6,466 nucleotides of DNA from CAYVLI01 sp964452105 [NCBI: uncultured Nitrospinota bacterium] (GTDB lineage: Bacteria > JAUXIQ01): positions 1 through 6,466 of the forward strand of contig CAYVLI010000033.1 of NCBI GenBank assembly GCA_964452105.1, read 5' to 3'. Made by a program: the position numbers and the translations under genes. Numbering within the stretch: position 1 is the stretch's first letter; every line of letters starts with the position of its first letter. The notes under the pieces are model-generated. The model worked only from the letters and a program-made list of their open reading frames with translations. It was not told the DNA's origin and ran no database searches. Positions 6,267-6,466 of the stretch are shown here, piece after piece.

Positions 6267-6466
6267 CTAACCTCTGGCCCCCACAGGGAATGACTGCTTC
6301 CCGTACATCTTCTTGATCTCGATCTCTACTATAGCCGTCTTCCTCAGTATCGAGGCCGAAAACTCACCATCCGTTTTATCAGGCTCGAACTTCTTTAACA
6401 AGAGCCTCAGAGCTTCAATTTTTTCAGCATCATCTTCCACCAGCCGCGCTTCACCCTGAACGATTA
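6267..6466 (-). CDS. C-terminal fragment of an FMN-binding split-barrel protein (NimA / pyridoxamine 5'-phosphate oxidase-like); cut by the right edge
   Basis: This is a 65-codon open end missing its start, too short to appear among complete reading frames. It reads IVQGEARLVEDDAEKIEALR, then LLLKKFEPDKTD, a stretch with ILRKTAIVEIEIKKMYGKQS, and ends PVGARG before TAG at 6267-6269. The GEARLVED...KIEALRLLLKKF pattern followed by TAIVEIEIKKMYGK matches the last strands and helix of the NimA-like branch of the pyridoxamine-phosphate-oxidase superfamily, where a beta strand (VxGxARLVED) precedes a helix and a final VxxIEIxxMxGK strand. Members bind FMN, or F420 in some lineages, and reduce small substrates; several are annotated as nitroimidazole resistance proteins. 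The cofactor-binding N-terminal half is outside the window, so activity cannot be judged. It lies 77 bases upstream of the mutase genes on the same strand and may share their transcript. Confidence 0.65.
   Translation of the reverse strand, partial: IVQGEARLVEDDAEKIEALRLLLKKFEPDKTDGEFSASILRKTAIVEIEIKKMYGKQSFPVGARG

Overview
The window is densely packed and every supported gene lies on the minus strand, so the biological reading order runs from the right edge (6466) to the left edge (1). Two modules are visible. No rRNA, tRNA, CRISPR array, insertion sequence or transposase was seen, and no gap without a gene exceeds about 210 bases.

Module 1 (right, about 6466 to 4077). It begins with the C-terminal end of a small FMN-binding split-barrel protein (NimA / pyridoxamine-phosphate-oxidase-like, cut by the window edge). 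A two-gene coenzyme-B12 mutase follows: a 537-residue catalytic subunit of the methylmalonyl-CoA mutase family and a separate 138-residue B12-binding subunit. The split architecture is known from archaea and many anaerobic or deep-branching bacteria. Hand alignment suggests that two substrate-contacting residues of true methylmalonyl-CoA mutase (Arg207 and His244, Propionibacterium numbering) are replaced. The real substrate may therefore be a different acyl-CoA.

Module 2 (left, about 3868 to 1). An OmpR-family response regulator and its HAMP-containing histidine kinase overlap by 23 bases. They are followed by a TolC/CusC-type outer-membrane lipoprotein channel and the first 47 codons of a membrane-anchored protein that is probably the periplasmic adaptor of an RND pump. 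The pump itself would lie beyond the left edge. This is the usual layout of a heavy-metal or drug RND efflux locus with its own sensor. The kinase and regulator probably control the efflux genes through a promoter in the 131-base gap at 1649-1779. There a hexamer repeated with an 11-base period overlaps the position of a poor -35 element, as expected for activation by an OmpR-type regulator.

Organism. The outer-membrane channel shows a diderm (Gram-negative type) bacterium. Base composition is moderate, Shine-Dalgarno sites are strong, and a split B12 mutase is present. These fit an anaerobic Desulfobacterota / former Deltaproteobacteria-like lineage, but that is a guess from gene content and not a phylogenetic result.
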